A stretch of 64,000 nucleotides of DNA, taken from NCBI GenBank assembly GCA_007922305.1, contig ML677366.1, positions 7,464,342 to 7,528,341 of the forward strand, given 5' to 3'. Positions 23,991 to 37,384 of the stretch are shown here, piece after piece. Position 1 is the stretch's first letter. The number at the start of each line of letters is the position of its first letter. Below the pieces are notes generated by a model that did not search any database, was not told where the DNA came from, and worked only from the letters and a program-made list of their open reading frames with translations. This DNA is from Dermatemys mawii (lineage: Eukaryota > Chordata > Testudines > Dermatemydidae). A program made the position numbers and the translations under genes.

Positions 23991-24140
23991 ATTTTCAAAA
24001 GCCCCTGCCTGGAGTGATCTAGGAACGTAAGTCCCATTTTCAAATGTGGCTTAGTAACTTAGCAGTCAACCAAAAATCAACGGGATACAGTGTAAGTCTC
24101 TCTTTAAAATGGGACTTTCAGGCACTTTTGAATATTTACC
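23991..24140. mobile_element. Palindromic MITE, copy 1
   Basis: Arms ATTTTCAAAAGCCCC ... AGTCCCATTTTCAAATG on the left face AATGGGACTTTCAGGCACTTTTGAATAT on the right. Same sequence type as the copies at 25721, 35881 and 51737. Confidence 0.7.
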
Positions 24141-25720
24141 CTAGAGCTCCCACTGTTTTTTTGCACAGGTGGGTTTGCACCTGTCCTAAAAGCAACAGTG
24201 GGAGAGTTCCCTTAAATCTTCAGTCTTGCCAAGACCTTAGTGGTAGAATAAATTCTGGTTCCCCTGGTTGTAGGAACTGAAAGTTTACACTGAGACTGCA
24301 CATATATTTCAAAGCACGTGTCTTTTGCGTTAACAAAAAATGGTTCTGCCTTCTGATATGAAAATTAGTTAAGCTCAAAACTGTAGAAGCTCTAACTATC
24401 CTGTCATTTGTAAGTGAATAACTCCTATGGCCATCTTAATAATACTCCATGTGCCACAATTTTGAGTAAAATTAGCAACGAACATCTAATTTGGATTAGG
24501 CAGTTAGAAACAATTTGCCATACTAAACATCTGCTACAAAAGGCTTTATTTAAACATTGTGATGGATGCCTTTTAGAAAAGAAGGCCACTCTATCACTGG
24601 CATGCCATATTCTTTACCAAGGAAGCCTCACTTTTTTTCAAAATAGCCATATCAACACAGATTGGATGTGACAGGAATAGGCCACGTTGTTGTTTTTTCT
24701 TTTTAGAGAAGATTTATTCCTACATTTTCTTAAGGAATTTGAACACCATTCTCCTTGCTATCTGGTACTCAATTTTAAATGGAATATTTAAGATTAACAG
24801 ACCTAAGTTTTAGGGGTTTTTTAAAGAAAAATAAGTAATACTCCTAGACTTAAAATATATATATATATATTTATTTGCTCCCAGAGTAGCAGCTTCACAA
24901 CTTCTTAGCTGAAGCATCCTCCAACAAAATGACCACCATCTCTTTGTTTTCTTCTGATCAAGGGTAGCATATGGGTATTTCACTATCCCTGCTTCTCTGG
25001 TTTTCTTCTCCACTCTGTTCTTGAGAGAACACACATTATAGAAATACACATGATTCTTATTCTCACAAGAGTGGAACACACAGGCAGTGCTGTGTTAATG
25101 CAACTCTGCAAATTGAAACCAAGAGGGCTGATTTGAGGGCTACCAACCTGGTAATTGTAGCTTGACAATTTTTTAAAAAAATACAAGGCATGTTTTATCT
25201 ACCATTTTAAATGTACTATATTCTTCTACTAGCTGTTCTTAGTTACTTTAAGCACAAAAACACAGGGAAAGCTGCATTATATTAACACTTCAGAATTTAC
25301 AGTACCTGATCAAACTCAGAGGTTCCAGTGTGATGTTAAAAAGACAAAGAGAAGGTGGCATTCAAAGATGAAATTATACCATTAGTAGTGATGGTGGAGG
25401 CTGAATGTATAGCTTATATAATAGTGAATACTCAATGTATGAAATCATTTTGCCATAGCATTTTGCCAGCTCAGTAAGAAGGATCAAGCTGGTCTCCTGT
25501 TCCAAAAACCTTTTCTTCCTCCATTGATTACAGGAAAAATTTTGTTCAAATAAGTTTAATTCACGTGGGAGGAATATTTTATATTGTGCAACGCTAGACT
25601 TCCCTCCAAGAATGCCTATTTTGTCTGAATCTTAGAGAGAGCTTGACTAAGAATCCAGTAACTACTATTCTAGGGTTTATGTTGGTGTCTGTGTTAAACA
25701 GGGACATACTGTAGGTTCAG

Positions 25721-25823
25721 GGTGGAATTTTCAAAAGCACTTAAGTGACTTGAGGGAAAACCCATTTATTTTCACTGAGGGCTATGTTCGTAAATCACTT
25801 AAGTGCTTCTGAAAATCCCACTT
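25721..25823. mobile_element. Palindromic MITE, copy 2 (short)
   Basis: The left arm AATTTTCAAAAGCACTTAAG and the right arm CTTAAGTGCTTCTGAAAATC are inverted copies with one or two mismatches, around a ~45-nt centre. Confidence 0.75.
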
Positions 25824-26895
25824 TGTTACAATAAGAGACTGGGTTTATCTTTTATGAAGATACGTTATTAGATCAGATTTTTGTGTTTGTAGGAAATAGT
25901 CCTTCTTCCAGAGGTTTCTTAGATAACAGCCTGTAAAGTTAGGACTACTACATAATGGAAAAGTTAGAAACATCTATTAGGAAACTATCCAAGTCAGGGA
26001 TATCCCCAGGGGAATTTTGGAGGAGTATTTGGGGCTATTTTCAGAGGCAATTTATACCTGGGCAGTTGGTTTGGATGTGTGATTTGGAAATATAAATTGC
26101 TGACAAATTTTACTTTTTGTCTGAGTTATGGATTCCAAGGTTTATAGACATTCATAAAAATTTTCAGAACCTTATTTTTTTGATGGGGATAATTTGATAG
26201 ATATAACGGAAGGAGAATGTTATATTTATATTAGTCTATAAATTAGGATCTCTAGCCCTTCTTCCTTCTACCTAGTAAATTTGTTCAATTCTGGTCATAT
26301 AGAATTTAATGCTTACTGCTAGGATACGGAATTGTATTTCAGAACACACAAAATCCATATAATGGATAAAGTTGTATTCACAGGGTGCTTTATTTGCTAA
26401 TTTACAGTATCTTAGTTGAGGAAGATTTTGCATTTTTCAGTTGGTTGAATAGATTTATATAGGCACATTGCATTTTTATAGCCACTAGAGGGCAAGCTTT
26501 TCTTACACTATTCATATTCCAAACCACAATATCTAGATTCTAAACAATTTATATTTGAAGAACATGGCTATTCTAACAGTTAAAGAACATAAAAACATCT
26601 ATAATGAAAGTGATTTTGAGTAAGACTTACGATCACAGAGATGTACACAATGACGTAGTTAATTATTTTATAGATTAAATTAAAACCCATATTTCTTTGT
26701 ATTGAAAAACAGATGCTTTTCTACAACACTGAGAAATAAATGTAACAAATAAAATAGCTGTTAATTAGAACAACATTTAAACTCTTCCTGTAACCACCAA
26801 ATTTTTGGATAGCTTCAAGTATTCACTTTCAAAAGTAATTTTTTCCAACTAATTCAAATTTAGGAAAACACTATATGTAAAATATCATCCAACAG

Positions 26896-26953
26896 CATGC
26901 ATTCACCAACTCAAAATATACAGAAACCATTGCAATTTTCATGCTTTCATGCA
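26896..26953 (-). promoter_or_regulatory. MEF2A: Cluster of RBFOX-type (U)GCAUG motifs downstream of the MEF2A beta exon
   Basis: On the transcribed strand UGCAUG occurs at 26896-26901 and 26948-26953, with AGCAUG at 26940-26945, about 820-875 nt past the beta-exon donor. RBFOX proteins bind this hexamer and usually promote inclusion of the exon upstream of it. Function here is inferred. Confidence 0.4.
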
Positions 26954-27180
26954 ATCAGAGCCTCATATTAGCAACAAGTCCATGTGTAAATAAATCAAAG
27001 CGTAAGTGTATAAAGATCTTGCAGCTGATCTACAATTGTATTCTGATGTAGCATTTTCTGCAATTACTGTTGTGCTATAACACCTAAAAATTTGCATACT
27101 GATTAGAAAATTAATCTAGAACTCTCATGAGTCAAGTTATTTTTAGTCTTATATTATTTCTCTCAGTGAACACCAAAAGA

Positions 27181-27202
27181 TTTTTTTTTTTTTTTTTTTT
27201 TT
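27181..27202. repeat. poly-T tract
   Basis: Uninterrupted run of about 22 T. No retroposed sequence with a recognisable body was found next to it. Confidence 0.85.
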
Positions 27203-27772
27203 GAAAAACAGCAATTTCCCTTTCAAAACAGAACATCTTTCCAGTTGGAAAAAGGTAAAATAATTAGTTTGCAATTCCATATTCCTTGTGGTAAACAGGG
27301 AACCCCACCTTCATGGTTTGATCATCTCATAAAGCATGAAATAAATTCAACTCTGTAAAAAGGTGACCTCACCAGCAATGATGTAATCTCCATGAAAGAA
27401 AGAGAAGTAACACACAGCTTGTGTTACAATCTGAGGAACTTCAGGAGTGAAATAATTTTCTAAAAATTTTCAATAATTTTGGGGACTATATAAGGCATTT
27501 AGCACTCTATCCCATCAGAACAAGTACCCTGTGTGCATGGACAGTTACTGAGTAAGGCTCTGTTCCAATGTTCCCCCTAAGAAAAACGAAAAAACTGTTT
27601 CATAAAAGGAGAATGCTCGACTTTGGCCTTATTTGCACTTTGCAATTTTTGTGGGTTTTTTTATTTGGATAAAACAAACACATTTCTCTGCACAAAGGGA
27701 ACATTGGTATAACTGAGACCATGTAGTATGACTTAAGCTTTCTTCACTCATCAAGCAGGAACCCAAACTCAC

Positions 27773-27796
27773 CAACTCCAATTCATCCTCCTCCGA
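27773..27796 (-). CDS. MEF2A: MEF2A beta microexon (24 nt, SEEDELEL)
   Basis: Twenty-four bases between an acceptor (ATACAG, AG at 27797-27798) and a donor GTGAGTTT reading down from 27772. It encodes SEEDELEL in phase 0, so it can be included or skipped without changing frame. It sits exactly where mammalian MEF2A inserts the acidic beta domain (SEEEELEL), between MMPPL and NTQRIS. Inclusion is enriched in muscle and brain and strengthens transactivation (family knowledge). The acceptor tract is weak and interrupted (CTTGTTTGCTGAATACAG) and contains UGC near the AG, as in regulated neural microexons. It is far too short for ORF prediction and was found by reading the intron. Confidence 0.93.
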
Positions 27797-29481
27797 CTGT
27801 ATTCAGCAAACAAGAGGGATAATACAGTTACTAAGAAAAGCACTGCTTTCAAAAATAAAATAAAAAGTCACGTTGCTTCAGGATTTATTTATTGGTTTGT
27901 TAATATTTTGAATTTATCATGCTATTTTGTAAACAACATTACAAAGTATGTGATTATATACTTTATACACTTCGGGTCAATTAATAAAAAGTGTTTCGAT
28001 GCAGGAATAAATACTATGGCAAAAGTGTTCACAACAACAAATGATTGTTTACAGATGATCTGAAAATTAGCATTGGCTGAACTAGCAAGAGCAAGGGCAC
28101 AAGTTTCACAGACATCATATATGGAGACAGGTGCACATTGGTTTTATTATGGTTGAACTGATCAGATGAAAGTCAACTGCATAGGCACCTATTTTTAATA
28201 CACCAATCACCATGACATCCATGCATTTCTACTCTTTACTTCTCTTTCCTCTCCACCAGATGAAGAGAGATATTTTAAGGGGAGAACGTTAAAATTGCTT
28301 TTTAAAATATTTCCCCTTGTATTCATTTTTCCAAATAATTTAAAGCACAAGTTTCACATTAAGAATTAGGAATATATTTCTTTATGAATGTGCTCTATAA
28401 TTGTGCATTTTTAGAAATACCTCAAACATTTTAATAAAGGTGTTAAAGAGCTCCTTTAATTAGGACTCTGGCTACTTACATTGATTTTATGTGATTTAGC
28501 TCTACCATCAATAGCAAATGTAAACACTTGTGGAATCTTAAAAATAAATAAGTAAATATTGTATAAAGAATGCTTATACTGTTTACATCCTATGCTCCTT
28601 TTGGCTACTTCCATATAGGGGAGGATTTATAAAACCAATATATGTAATTAAATGTTTATGAGTTTGCACATAAAAGATGGAGACTAAGATCAATTACTTC
28701 AGCCATACAAGGCTGATGTAGAAGCTGGATAAGAGAGAGAGCCGTGCCAACCTCAGGTCTGACCTGTAATACCTCTGCTATATCTAGAGGTAGGTTGAAC
28801 AAACATTGCTGATGTGCTGAAAGGCATAGTCATTTTGTGAGATGCACAAATGCTGAGACCACCATTCATTCCTCCTTGTGTCCTCATTCAAGATTTTAAC
28901 TTCAAAGATGGTGAGTGAATGGCTATTGTACTAACACACTAAACCAGATGAAGGTTCCTCCCACAATCATTTTTCCTGAGTCACATGCCACAATTCAGCA
29001 TCACTGCAACAGGAAAGAACCAGACAGAACTCTGTATCAAGGCCCCTCAATACAGCTCAGTAAATAGCAAAAGTTGCCATTGCTGAGTGGTACAATAAAC
29101 TCATCCCTCATCCCCTAGAAACCAAACCCTCAAGTCCTAGCAACCCAGGAAAATTGCTATCAGGATAAGAAACCAAACCAAAGCCTCCAGTATGACACCG
29201 TAAATAACCCAACGTAGGTCAGCTCATTATTCTGAATGTATTAATCCAATGAAAGAAAAAATATCTTCTACTTTTTATTGCCAATCCTGTCTAAGATGGC
29301 AATCTGCACTTGAGCTGTGTTCTTTTATCAATCAAGTCTCCTACTATAGGTATGTTTCATAGTGCCTAGGTGCTTTATGAGATCATTTGTGGGAGTGCAA
29401 ATGAACACACTGTAGTTTTGCTTTCAGCTGCACTCTTTTTTCACTCCTTGGGCATACTATAGAATGAATGGCCCAACTTAC
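27797..29481 (-). other. MEF2A: MEF2A intron upstream of the beta microexon
   Basis: GT/AG bounded, AT-rich, no repeat or gene recognised. Confidence 0.85.
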
Positions 29482-29672
29482 CAATGGAGGCATCATGCCC
29501 TTGCTGGAAGGTGGGATGACGACACGAAGGTCTGGTTTGCGATTGTTCATTCCAAGATTACCTCCTCCGGGTGGAGGCGGAGACTTTGTAGGCATAACTT
29601 TGCCTAATCCATTCCCACCACCAGTGGTTCCTAACAGGCTTGGTGAAGCTCGAGAGTTAATAAATCCATTTC
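29482..29672 (-). CDS. MEF2A: MEF2A exon (p38 docking site)
   Basis: A 191-nt exon with acceptor AG at 29673-29674 and donor GTAAG at 29477-29481. It reads [19 protein letters not shown], then [18 protein letters not shown], then the docking motif [32 protein letters not shown] is the MAP-kinase D-site through which p38 binds MEF2A before phosphorylating the Thr-Pro sites encoded in 23531-23657. It starts in phase 2 and ends on a full codon. Confidence 0.97.
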
Positions 29673-32600
29673 CTAAAGTAGGAAATATCAAGAGATGCAC
29701 CTTAAGACTGAGTACAAGCAGTGTAAATCCATAGCGCAAATGTACAAACTCCACATTATTTTTAAACAAAAGTTTCAGTTGCAAATATTTCACAAGAATC
29801 TAACCCTTCTAGGAATAATTAAGCTACATCCTATAGTGTAGAACAGAAAAAGCAAAGTATCTTTCACCAAAAGATCAATATGTAATGCTGGTGTCACCTC
29901 AGGGTGTGTTGTGGCAGCTTAAACGCTGAGGAGTGCACACTGTCAGGGAAGTGTGTTAAAGCCATCTGTTCGTTAATTTATCCTTTGAAGTGCCTCTAGG
30001 CTGCCGTAGCAACAAAACAGTATCTAACAAATGGTGCTTCACACATGCACCCCACCCATACACCCCCCAGGCAGAACATGAATTACAGTGTGCTGTTGCT
30101 TATAAGAATTTTTTTAAAACAGCTTACAAAATCTTTTAAGATTTTTTAAAAAAATAAACAAGTGTACCTTACACTGCAGAAAAGACATTTTCCCTGTCTC
30201 AGTTAACAAGCCTTTAAATTTTAGCTCTACGTTTTTCCAGTTTGCTCTGCACCTTTGAAAATACATTATTTTAGCAGAGAACACTTTCTGGCAAGATGCT
30301 ATGAATTTGATAAGGTACTTTCATGCAGTATTGCTCCAACAAGGATAATGAGGAGAAACTTGAAACAAGTCAATTTCCTTAACATCCACCTCAGCCTATT
30401 TCCACCCCCTCCCCAGTCATCACTAGACTATGTACAGATCATTGCCTATGAGGTGCTGACTGTCCCCACTGAGGTCAGTGAGAATGGAGAGTGACCGGTA
30501 TCATAAATGATTCAGACCCTAAGTTACATTCAGACAAGTCAGTGAAACAAGGAACCCCAAATTTTGAGACAACTAACTACAGATGCATTTATAATTGTTT
30601 TCCCGTAACATTCATCAACAAACCAGCCAAGTGCCTATCATGATAACTGCAATATATTTTTCAGGCAACCTTTTAGAAGACTTCATGCAAACAGTTTTGC
30701 AAAATTTATACCAATGGTCCTCAGAAAACAGAGATTTGATTCAGCCATTAGTGAAAAAATATATAAAGTTGAAAATGAGAGAAATTTACAAGAGGGGAAG
30801 TGAACTGCGTGGTTCACACTACAGAACCAGTATATGTATAAACAAACACAATTCATAATAAATTATGTTTATACTAACATTCCTGTTCTGAAAGTGCTCT
30901 GCACAGTCAAAATTCAGGGGCAGGCTATTACCCAAAAGTTTACTGGGTGTGAAATTCTCTTTTAATAGCCTATAACACCTTACTGGCATGAATATTATAC
31001 TATCATTCTAATTCAAATAGGCCCCTGTGCCCAATTTCATTTTATTACAGTAAGTACATGTTAATTTAAAGATGTTTAAAATAAGAAAATTGATAGTTTT
31101 GCATTCCTTTCTCTTATGCAAAACTCCAAATGCCTAGGAAGAACAATGAAGTGTATTAACAGGACAGCATGACACAATGTCTAAGTGATTGACAGTGACA
31201 CATTATAGAGTAAACGTTATTTATTTTTAACAGTGGAAAAACAACAGGCTTTTATATATGAATGGTAATCAAATAACCAAAAGTCCTTAAAACTTATATA
31301 ATCTTAATAAGATACCTTATCGGTAACCATTTTTTAAAAAAGGGTGTGTGAAACTTTACGAAATTATTTTTAAATAAAATAAATATAATATCACTGGAAT
31401 TTGGAAATCCAAACACAGAAACCATAAACATTCAGACACTTGCATGAATGGGCAGTGAAGCCACAAAACTGAGCAGCAAAACTCTCTCCTTTTTGGTGGG
31501 TTTCTTATTGTGCCAGAAGTCTATGAATGGAACTGCATAGCCTCTTACATTCCTCATGTACCCCAAGCCTACAGAGGGCCTAGAGGACTCCTCTCCCAAA
31601 ATGGCTATGGGAAAAAATGAAAAAACAATAGATTTTTCAGCTAAACACTTAAAAAATAGAAAAGATTTCCACTAAATATTTTAAAAAATGATTTTTGAGG
31701 AATAAAGTGGGGGAAAAAAATCAATTGTTTAGCTACAAATAAATTGAAACAAAATAAAAAAATCTTTTTTTTAGCTCAGTAATAAAAAATTATTTAATAT
31801 TCAACCATCTTTCCACAAAGGTTCGAGGGGGAGGGAATAGTGAGAAAAGTCTGATTTTCTCTTCCCATGGGAAGAAAAGCCACTATTATAACGCTACCCC
31901 AAGTAGGGAAAACAGCCTTTTTTCTCCCCTAGGTTAACAAAGACCATTTCTAGGCTTCTCCTGCAAATACTGCTGGGGTGGTGAAACAGAAATTGGGGAA
32001 ACTAGGGTGGTTCTTGGAGGGATGGGACAATTTTGGTAGGAATGTCTACGGATTTGTAGTAGATATTGGGTGAAGTTGGTGGAAGGTTTTGATGGAAGTG
32101 AGGAAGGGGTCTCAAACTGGACATGGCTATAGGTTGCTTGGGGAAGAACAGAGGAGAGTTTTTTGTAGTTGGACAAGATGGACTGTTGTGGTTGTAGCAA
32201 GGTCTGAGTGAGCTGAATCCAAACAGAGTTTGTATGTGAAATTACTAGAGAGCAACTGGCTAATGGTCACTTTAACTGATTAGGGACACTGGAAGGAAGC
32301 AAGAAATGGCAGATACTGCAAACACGAAGGAGACGTGGACTGCAATCTTGGTGCTTAAACTGAGAAGTTACCATAGTTAAGTAAGGATCTTTAAAGGAAA
32401 ACAAGAAATGCAGTCTTGGCAAAAGTTTTAAGCATGCTTGAAATTAGGAAACATGCAGTTTGGTAATGTTAGAACTCTCAGACAATACCTGACATGTATG
32501 AATCAAGACATATATATAAGCATTCTAGACATGTATGTATACACACAAAGTATGCACCTATATTTCATGCTATATATACACTCAGTCACATCTCTGAATA

Positions 32601-32692
32601 CACAGATGATGTAAAACTAATTCACATTTAGAGTAAGTGGGAAAAAGCATTTCAGTTTCCAGAGCAGGACATGAAGAGAAATACTATTTAAC

Positions 32693-32805
32693 ATTTATAT
32701 TACAATGGCACTCAAGGTCCCATTCAAAATGGAGCCCCACTGTGCTAGGTTTTTTTTACAAACAAATGAAGACATGGGTCTTCTCTAAAGAATTTACAAT
32801 TCCAG
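32693..32805 (-). mobile_element. SINE-tail fragment, antisense (MIR-like)
   Basis: TTTATATTACAATGGCACTC, then GGAGCCCCACTGTGCTAGGT and a degraded GAATTTACAATTC: the antisense form of the module at 20236-20318. Confidence 0.65.
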
Positions 32806-35800
32806 GTCCCAAGTCTGCAAATGCTTCCAACAGGTGGATCTTTGCACCTGCACAGAATCCCAATGACTTCAAAGGGGCTCTGCGATGGTTTTGGGATCTG
32901 TCCACACATAGTAGCTGCAGGAACTGGGTCTAAGAATAAGACACATACAGAGTGGAGGAACAAGGAAAAAATCAAATATGTGTAATATTTATACAAATAC
33001 ATACTTCTGCAATCAAAAAATATACTAAGTGTAAACTACCTTTGTGTGCTCCCTCAAAACAATTGGCTGATTTCATTCTGCTGCTGTACAAAATCTAGGA
33101 TTTCTAGAAAACATACAGAATGCCCAATAGGTGAAATTGACCTAAATGGAGCAGCAGGTATTCGAGGGGAACAATTCCATACGTTCTACCAGAACCTATG
33201 CAAACCCAGCAAAACCCAGTGAAGGAGGGAGGGCAATTAGAGGTGTGGCACGCTGGCAGTCAGCACACAAGGGCAGGAATGCAAAGGGGTTGTGGTTTCT
33301 GACTCCAGCTAGTGGTTAAAACAGCAGCAGAGTCACAGGATTGCTGTGTGTTTTGCCTAGAATTGGTTAAGGGATGGACTTAGCATAATACAGGGGGGAC
33401 TGTGTAAATTTAATCTGTTTGTGCCATGTCGGCATGAAAGAGAAAATTTCACACAGTACTGTAAGATTAATTGGGAGTACAATTAAACAGATTCAATTTT
33501 AGTCTTCGAAAGGGTTAATCCTGAAGAAAAATTATTTGACAACAGTGTGATTTTGACATGACAGTACACGGAACTATAAATATTACCTTTGTGTCTCAGA
33601 CCATTTTATTTGCAGATAATTATATCAGCATACTACACATTGAAACAGCTCCTTGTTATATTGTAGCTTGTGTTTATTATATATTAACTAGCAGTGTTTT
33701 ATGATGCATTAATATTTCCAATTTAACATTTGATATGGGATGCTTCAGATTTCTGTGATCCTTTTGAATCTCTATTTAGAGTGATCAACACTATCATTGT
33801 AAACAATGGGCTTTTGTATTATTCATCCATTTTCCTTCTCGTGTATAGTATAGTTTAGCCTATTTCATGAGGCCATTTCCTGCATGCTGTTTTCAACTAT
33901 TTTGGTAGCTCATGTGTTAAATCTGGATTGTTTCTTCTTCCACACCCAATAGAGTCATTTCCTGAAGCCCTTATTACCAGACTCTGGCAGTCCTTTAGAG
34001 AAGATTTCATGCTTTTAATGGTGCTGTCAAAAACAACAAACCCCTCACCATTGCATTCTCTGTGGAGTACCTCACCCAGCAGTGGGGTAGATGGATTTGC
34101 CTGCCAGTATACTGTGCCATTTTATAAGCAAAACATAAAAATGGTTAGAAGATTGCTTTGTTTAGATAGGAAAAAAGCAACAGAATACCATCACATGTAA
34201 TACGTGCATTGATCTGTCTGTATCAGACACTTCTCTGATAAATGTTTTGTGCTCGTTATAAATAGCACGTAAAGAGTACAAAAGTGACATTAAAGATCCT
34301 GTATCAGAGCTGCAAAAGTATTTTATAATAGATATTCCTAATTTTTAATTTAAGCAAAAACATATTATTTTGTTAAGAATTCAACAAGCTGCTCTATTAG
34401 ATATAATACCAATATAACCCAAGAAAATCACATTATAAGAAAGGAGTGAGAAGAGAGCTAAAAGCAATATTTCTTAGCAGAAGATCAGGAGCCAGAAACA
34501 GATAATGATTACAGGATGATGTAACTGTCTGGCAGCTTGCCAAACTGAAGCTTTAGTAACCCTATATGTTCCATTTATTATTTCATAGGAGGAAAACTGT
34601 GTTGTTTCCTTCCCATCCATGACAGACCTTTTCTAATCCAATAATGTATTTTTTAAACGGATGATGAAGTTAAAAATGAAAATGGGGAAAAAAATATGTA
34701 GAGCTACTATAGTTGATTTCCACTGGGGTAGTTTTACTAAACTTGCATTTCTCTCAGCTCAGACTACTGTAGTACTTTCAAAATACTGCAAAAGTAACAG
34801 ACCATTACTACCAATGCATGTTATCCTGCATGCCTTTTTAGACAGGAAACAGGTTTTAATTCTGAGGTACTTCCTGTACTAACATTAAATGCTCAAAATT
34901 CCTATTCCACAATTCCTTCAGAAACTTAACACAGACTAATCTCATTTATTGTCCAAAAAGATTCAAGCATTGCTCAAGATTCATTTAGATTAGTGAGGCT
35001 CATATTTCACTATATAAATCACATCAGCTGAAACAATGAATACACGTGGCTGGAAAGTACTCTATGTTCTGATTACTACTCTAAGCATAAATTATAGTCT
35101 TTGATGTCATTAATCTTTTATTGTGGTTCGGCTTCAGAGAAATGGACTTGTTGTATATGGTTTGGAGAAGTTAATCATAGGCAATCCGCTAAACAATGTA
35201 AGATTACGAAAGAGAAAAGATAATCATGTACATATTTTTATACCTCAAATATCACATACTATGGTCCATAACCTAAAAAAAAGCAGTTCACATAAGTGAA
35301 TTTTTAAAATATCCATATTAAATCAACTAACCAAAATAGTGCTGTAGCAAAAAGATATTTCAATATTTTTATACAAGTAAAAAATATTCTGGGATAAAAA
35401 CTTAAGCATCAAAAACAAGAAAATTACTCAAATCAGCACTTGTCAATGTCATCAGTGTGGCTATTTAAAATAAATATAGTTCCAATAAGGTAATGAAAGT
35501 AATTAAAACAAATATACACTCTCCCCCACAACACACTTCTTAGCCTCTTGAAGAAAAACATTGCCGAGATGGCAGACTGAAGCTGTAGTCATAGGAGCAG
35601 TACAAATTTCAGCTCTCATCAAGAGGGAAATATCTACACTTATATTTTACTGCTTTTAAGAAGTGTATTCTTTCCTCCATTTGTGGAATGTTGGTATTAG
35701 GACAGCTCAAGGTGGAAATAAATATACTTTGTATTATCACTGACACTTAAACATTGGTGATTAAAGAATGGATAGCTCTAATCATACCATTAAGACACAC

Positions 35801-35880
35801 CTCTGCCATTAGTAGAAGAATATGAGAAAATCGTTTAGAAAGGACTTGCACCTTCAAGACAAGACTTTCAAAAATAATGA

Positions 35881-36005
35881 TGGGATTTTCAGAAATGCCT
35901 AAACAGCTTAAGGAAATAAGTCCCACTAGCTTTGAAAGTCAAAGGGACTTGTGCTTCTTAGTAAAGTTAAACACTTAAATAAGAGACCTGATTTTCAAGA
36001 GTACT
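35881..36005. mobile_element. Palindromic MITE, copy 3
   Basis: GGGATTTTCAGAAATGCCTA and AAGTCCCACTAGCTTTGAAA on the left face TTTCAAAG-type and CACTTAAATAAGAGACCTGA on the right. Decayed, but the same ACTTAGG/TTTTCAAAAG word set as the other copies. Confidence 0.6.
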
Positions 36006-36161
36006 GAATACCCACCAACTCCCATTTTCTAAAATCTTGGTATTACAGCTGTGTTCTAAGATGAGAGGCAGAACTTTCAGAACCATTTGATACTTAAATG
36101 GAAGTTCTGGGAGACAAAAACCCATTTTCAGAAAGCCGCAACAAAATTAAAAAAAACACTT

Positions 36162-36382
36162 AGGCAAGTCGCATCTTAGGTGCATTTAACATGCGCAAAT
36201 TTAACTTTGCGTGGTCAGCAAAAACAGGAAAAAAAAGAAAAGAAAAACAACAATTTAAAAACTCCAACTGTAGTGCAGGCGATTCTGCCCGCCATTCAAC
36301 TCAATGAGAGTTTCACTATAGGCGGTTTTCGCTTTATGTGCTAACTGCAGAACGGAACCCCTGCGTAAGATGAGACTCGCCT
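36162..36382. mobile_element. Short non-autonomous DNA element with ~17-bp inverted ends
   Basis: The left end AGGCAAGTCGCATCTTA and the reverse complement of the right end (AGGCGAGTCTCATCTTA) match at 15 of 17 positions. The 221-bp interior has clear CpG-rich patches (GGCGATTCTGCCCGCC; GGCGGTTTTCGCTTT) unlike the AT-rich intron around it. No coding frame spans it. I found no clean target-site duplication. Confidence 0.6.
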
Positions 36383-37384
36383 GTTTTACTTTTATTTTTC
36401 TGACAGCTTTCAAATCTCAATGCTGTCAGCCTAAGAGTGAAGCAGAGAAATTAGAGGCTGAAAAGGTCTGTTACATCATCTATCCAAACATTGGAACCCT
36501 ATTAAACACAGGACAAGTGCTCGGTCATCTCAAACGTATGTCACATTTGCATAGCAAATGTGAATTGCACTTCCTTTTTCTTTTAATTTCTTTTAACCTT
36601 CACCATGGCATCTGGTGAAATTTTGTTCTTTACCCACCAGGAGAAAAGGCTTCCAGTTTCTAGCCATCACAAGCACTGGAATTGGGTCACCAACATATTT
36701 TACAATATATTAATTAGATTGCAGTTAATGAACACAGTCTGCTGTCAACTTTTTCTCTGAAAAGGAAACCCCACAAGGTGAAGAAAAAAAGAAGCCAAAC
36801 ATACATTTTCAAGCAGTTATAACTCTGCCAAATGAAAAAAAATTCACTAAAATGTACACCAGCAACATCTCTGCCAAAACACATTTCTGCTACTCTTCAA
36901 CGTTGAAAATGGCTGAACCATTTTTTCTAAGACTTTAAAAAAACTTGCCACAGGCTGTATTAAATTTTCATATGAAATACAGAACTTTGACAAAATTATG
37001 AGCAACTGATAGCAGCTCTCTAAAATGAAAAATGCTTGTTCAACCTTACCTACAGCTATTACTGCATGCTCCACCTACAATCAGTCTTACAAAATAGTTG
37101 TGAAATTCACCAGCCCAGACACATCTAACTTGCCAATCCTTACTATGGTGATATTTTTACTTGCCATTAAAAAAACAGAATTTTATAAAGTTGTTATATA
37201 TCTGCATCTTCATCTTTTCTCTCTCAGAGGTTGGCAGATTGCTTGGGGAAGCAATCCACATCAACTTCAATGAAGTCACACAGGGAAAAATTTGTTTGGG
37301 ATAAATGTGCAGATGTGTTCTGCATCTTTTTAGTTGAACAGAGCCCTAAGTAGGCCAAGATAAGGTATCAGCTTTTACCTACAA

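Larger units (their letters stand above)
23658..27772 (-). other. MEF2A: MEF2A intron downstream of the beta microexon
   Basis: Contains two palindromic MITE copies (23991-24140, 25721-25823), an (AT)n run near 24854-24871, a poly-T tract (27181-27202) and a UGCAUG cluster (26896-26953). No other gene seen. Confidence 0.85.

Noticed and set aside
27181..27202. Poly-T as the tail of a processed pseudogene
   Set aside because: No retroposed coding sequence or target duplication was found beside it.
29468..29734. 88-codon + strand open frame
   Set aside because: It is the exact antisense of the MEF2A exon 29482-29672, whose - strand translation matches the known protein.
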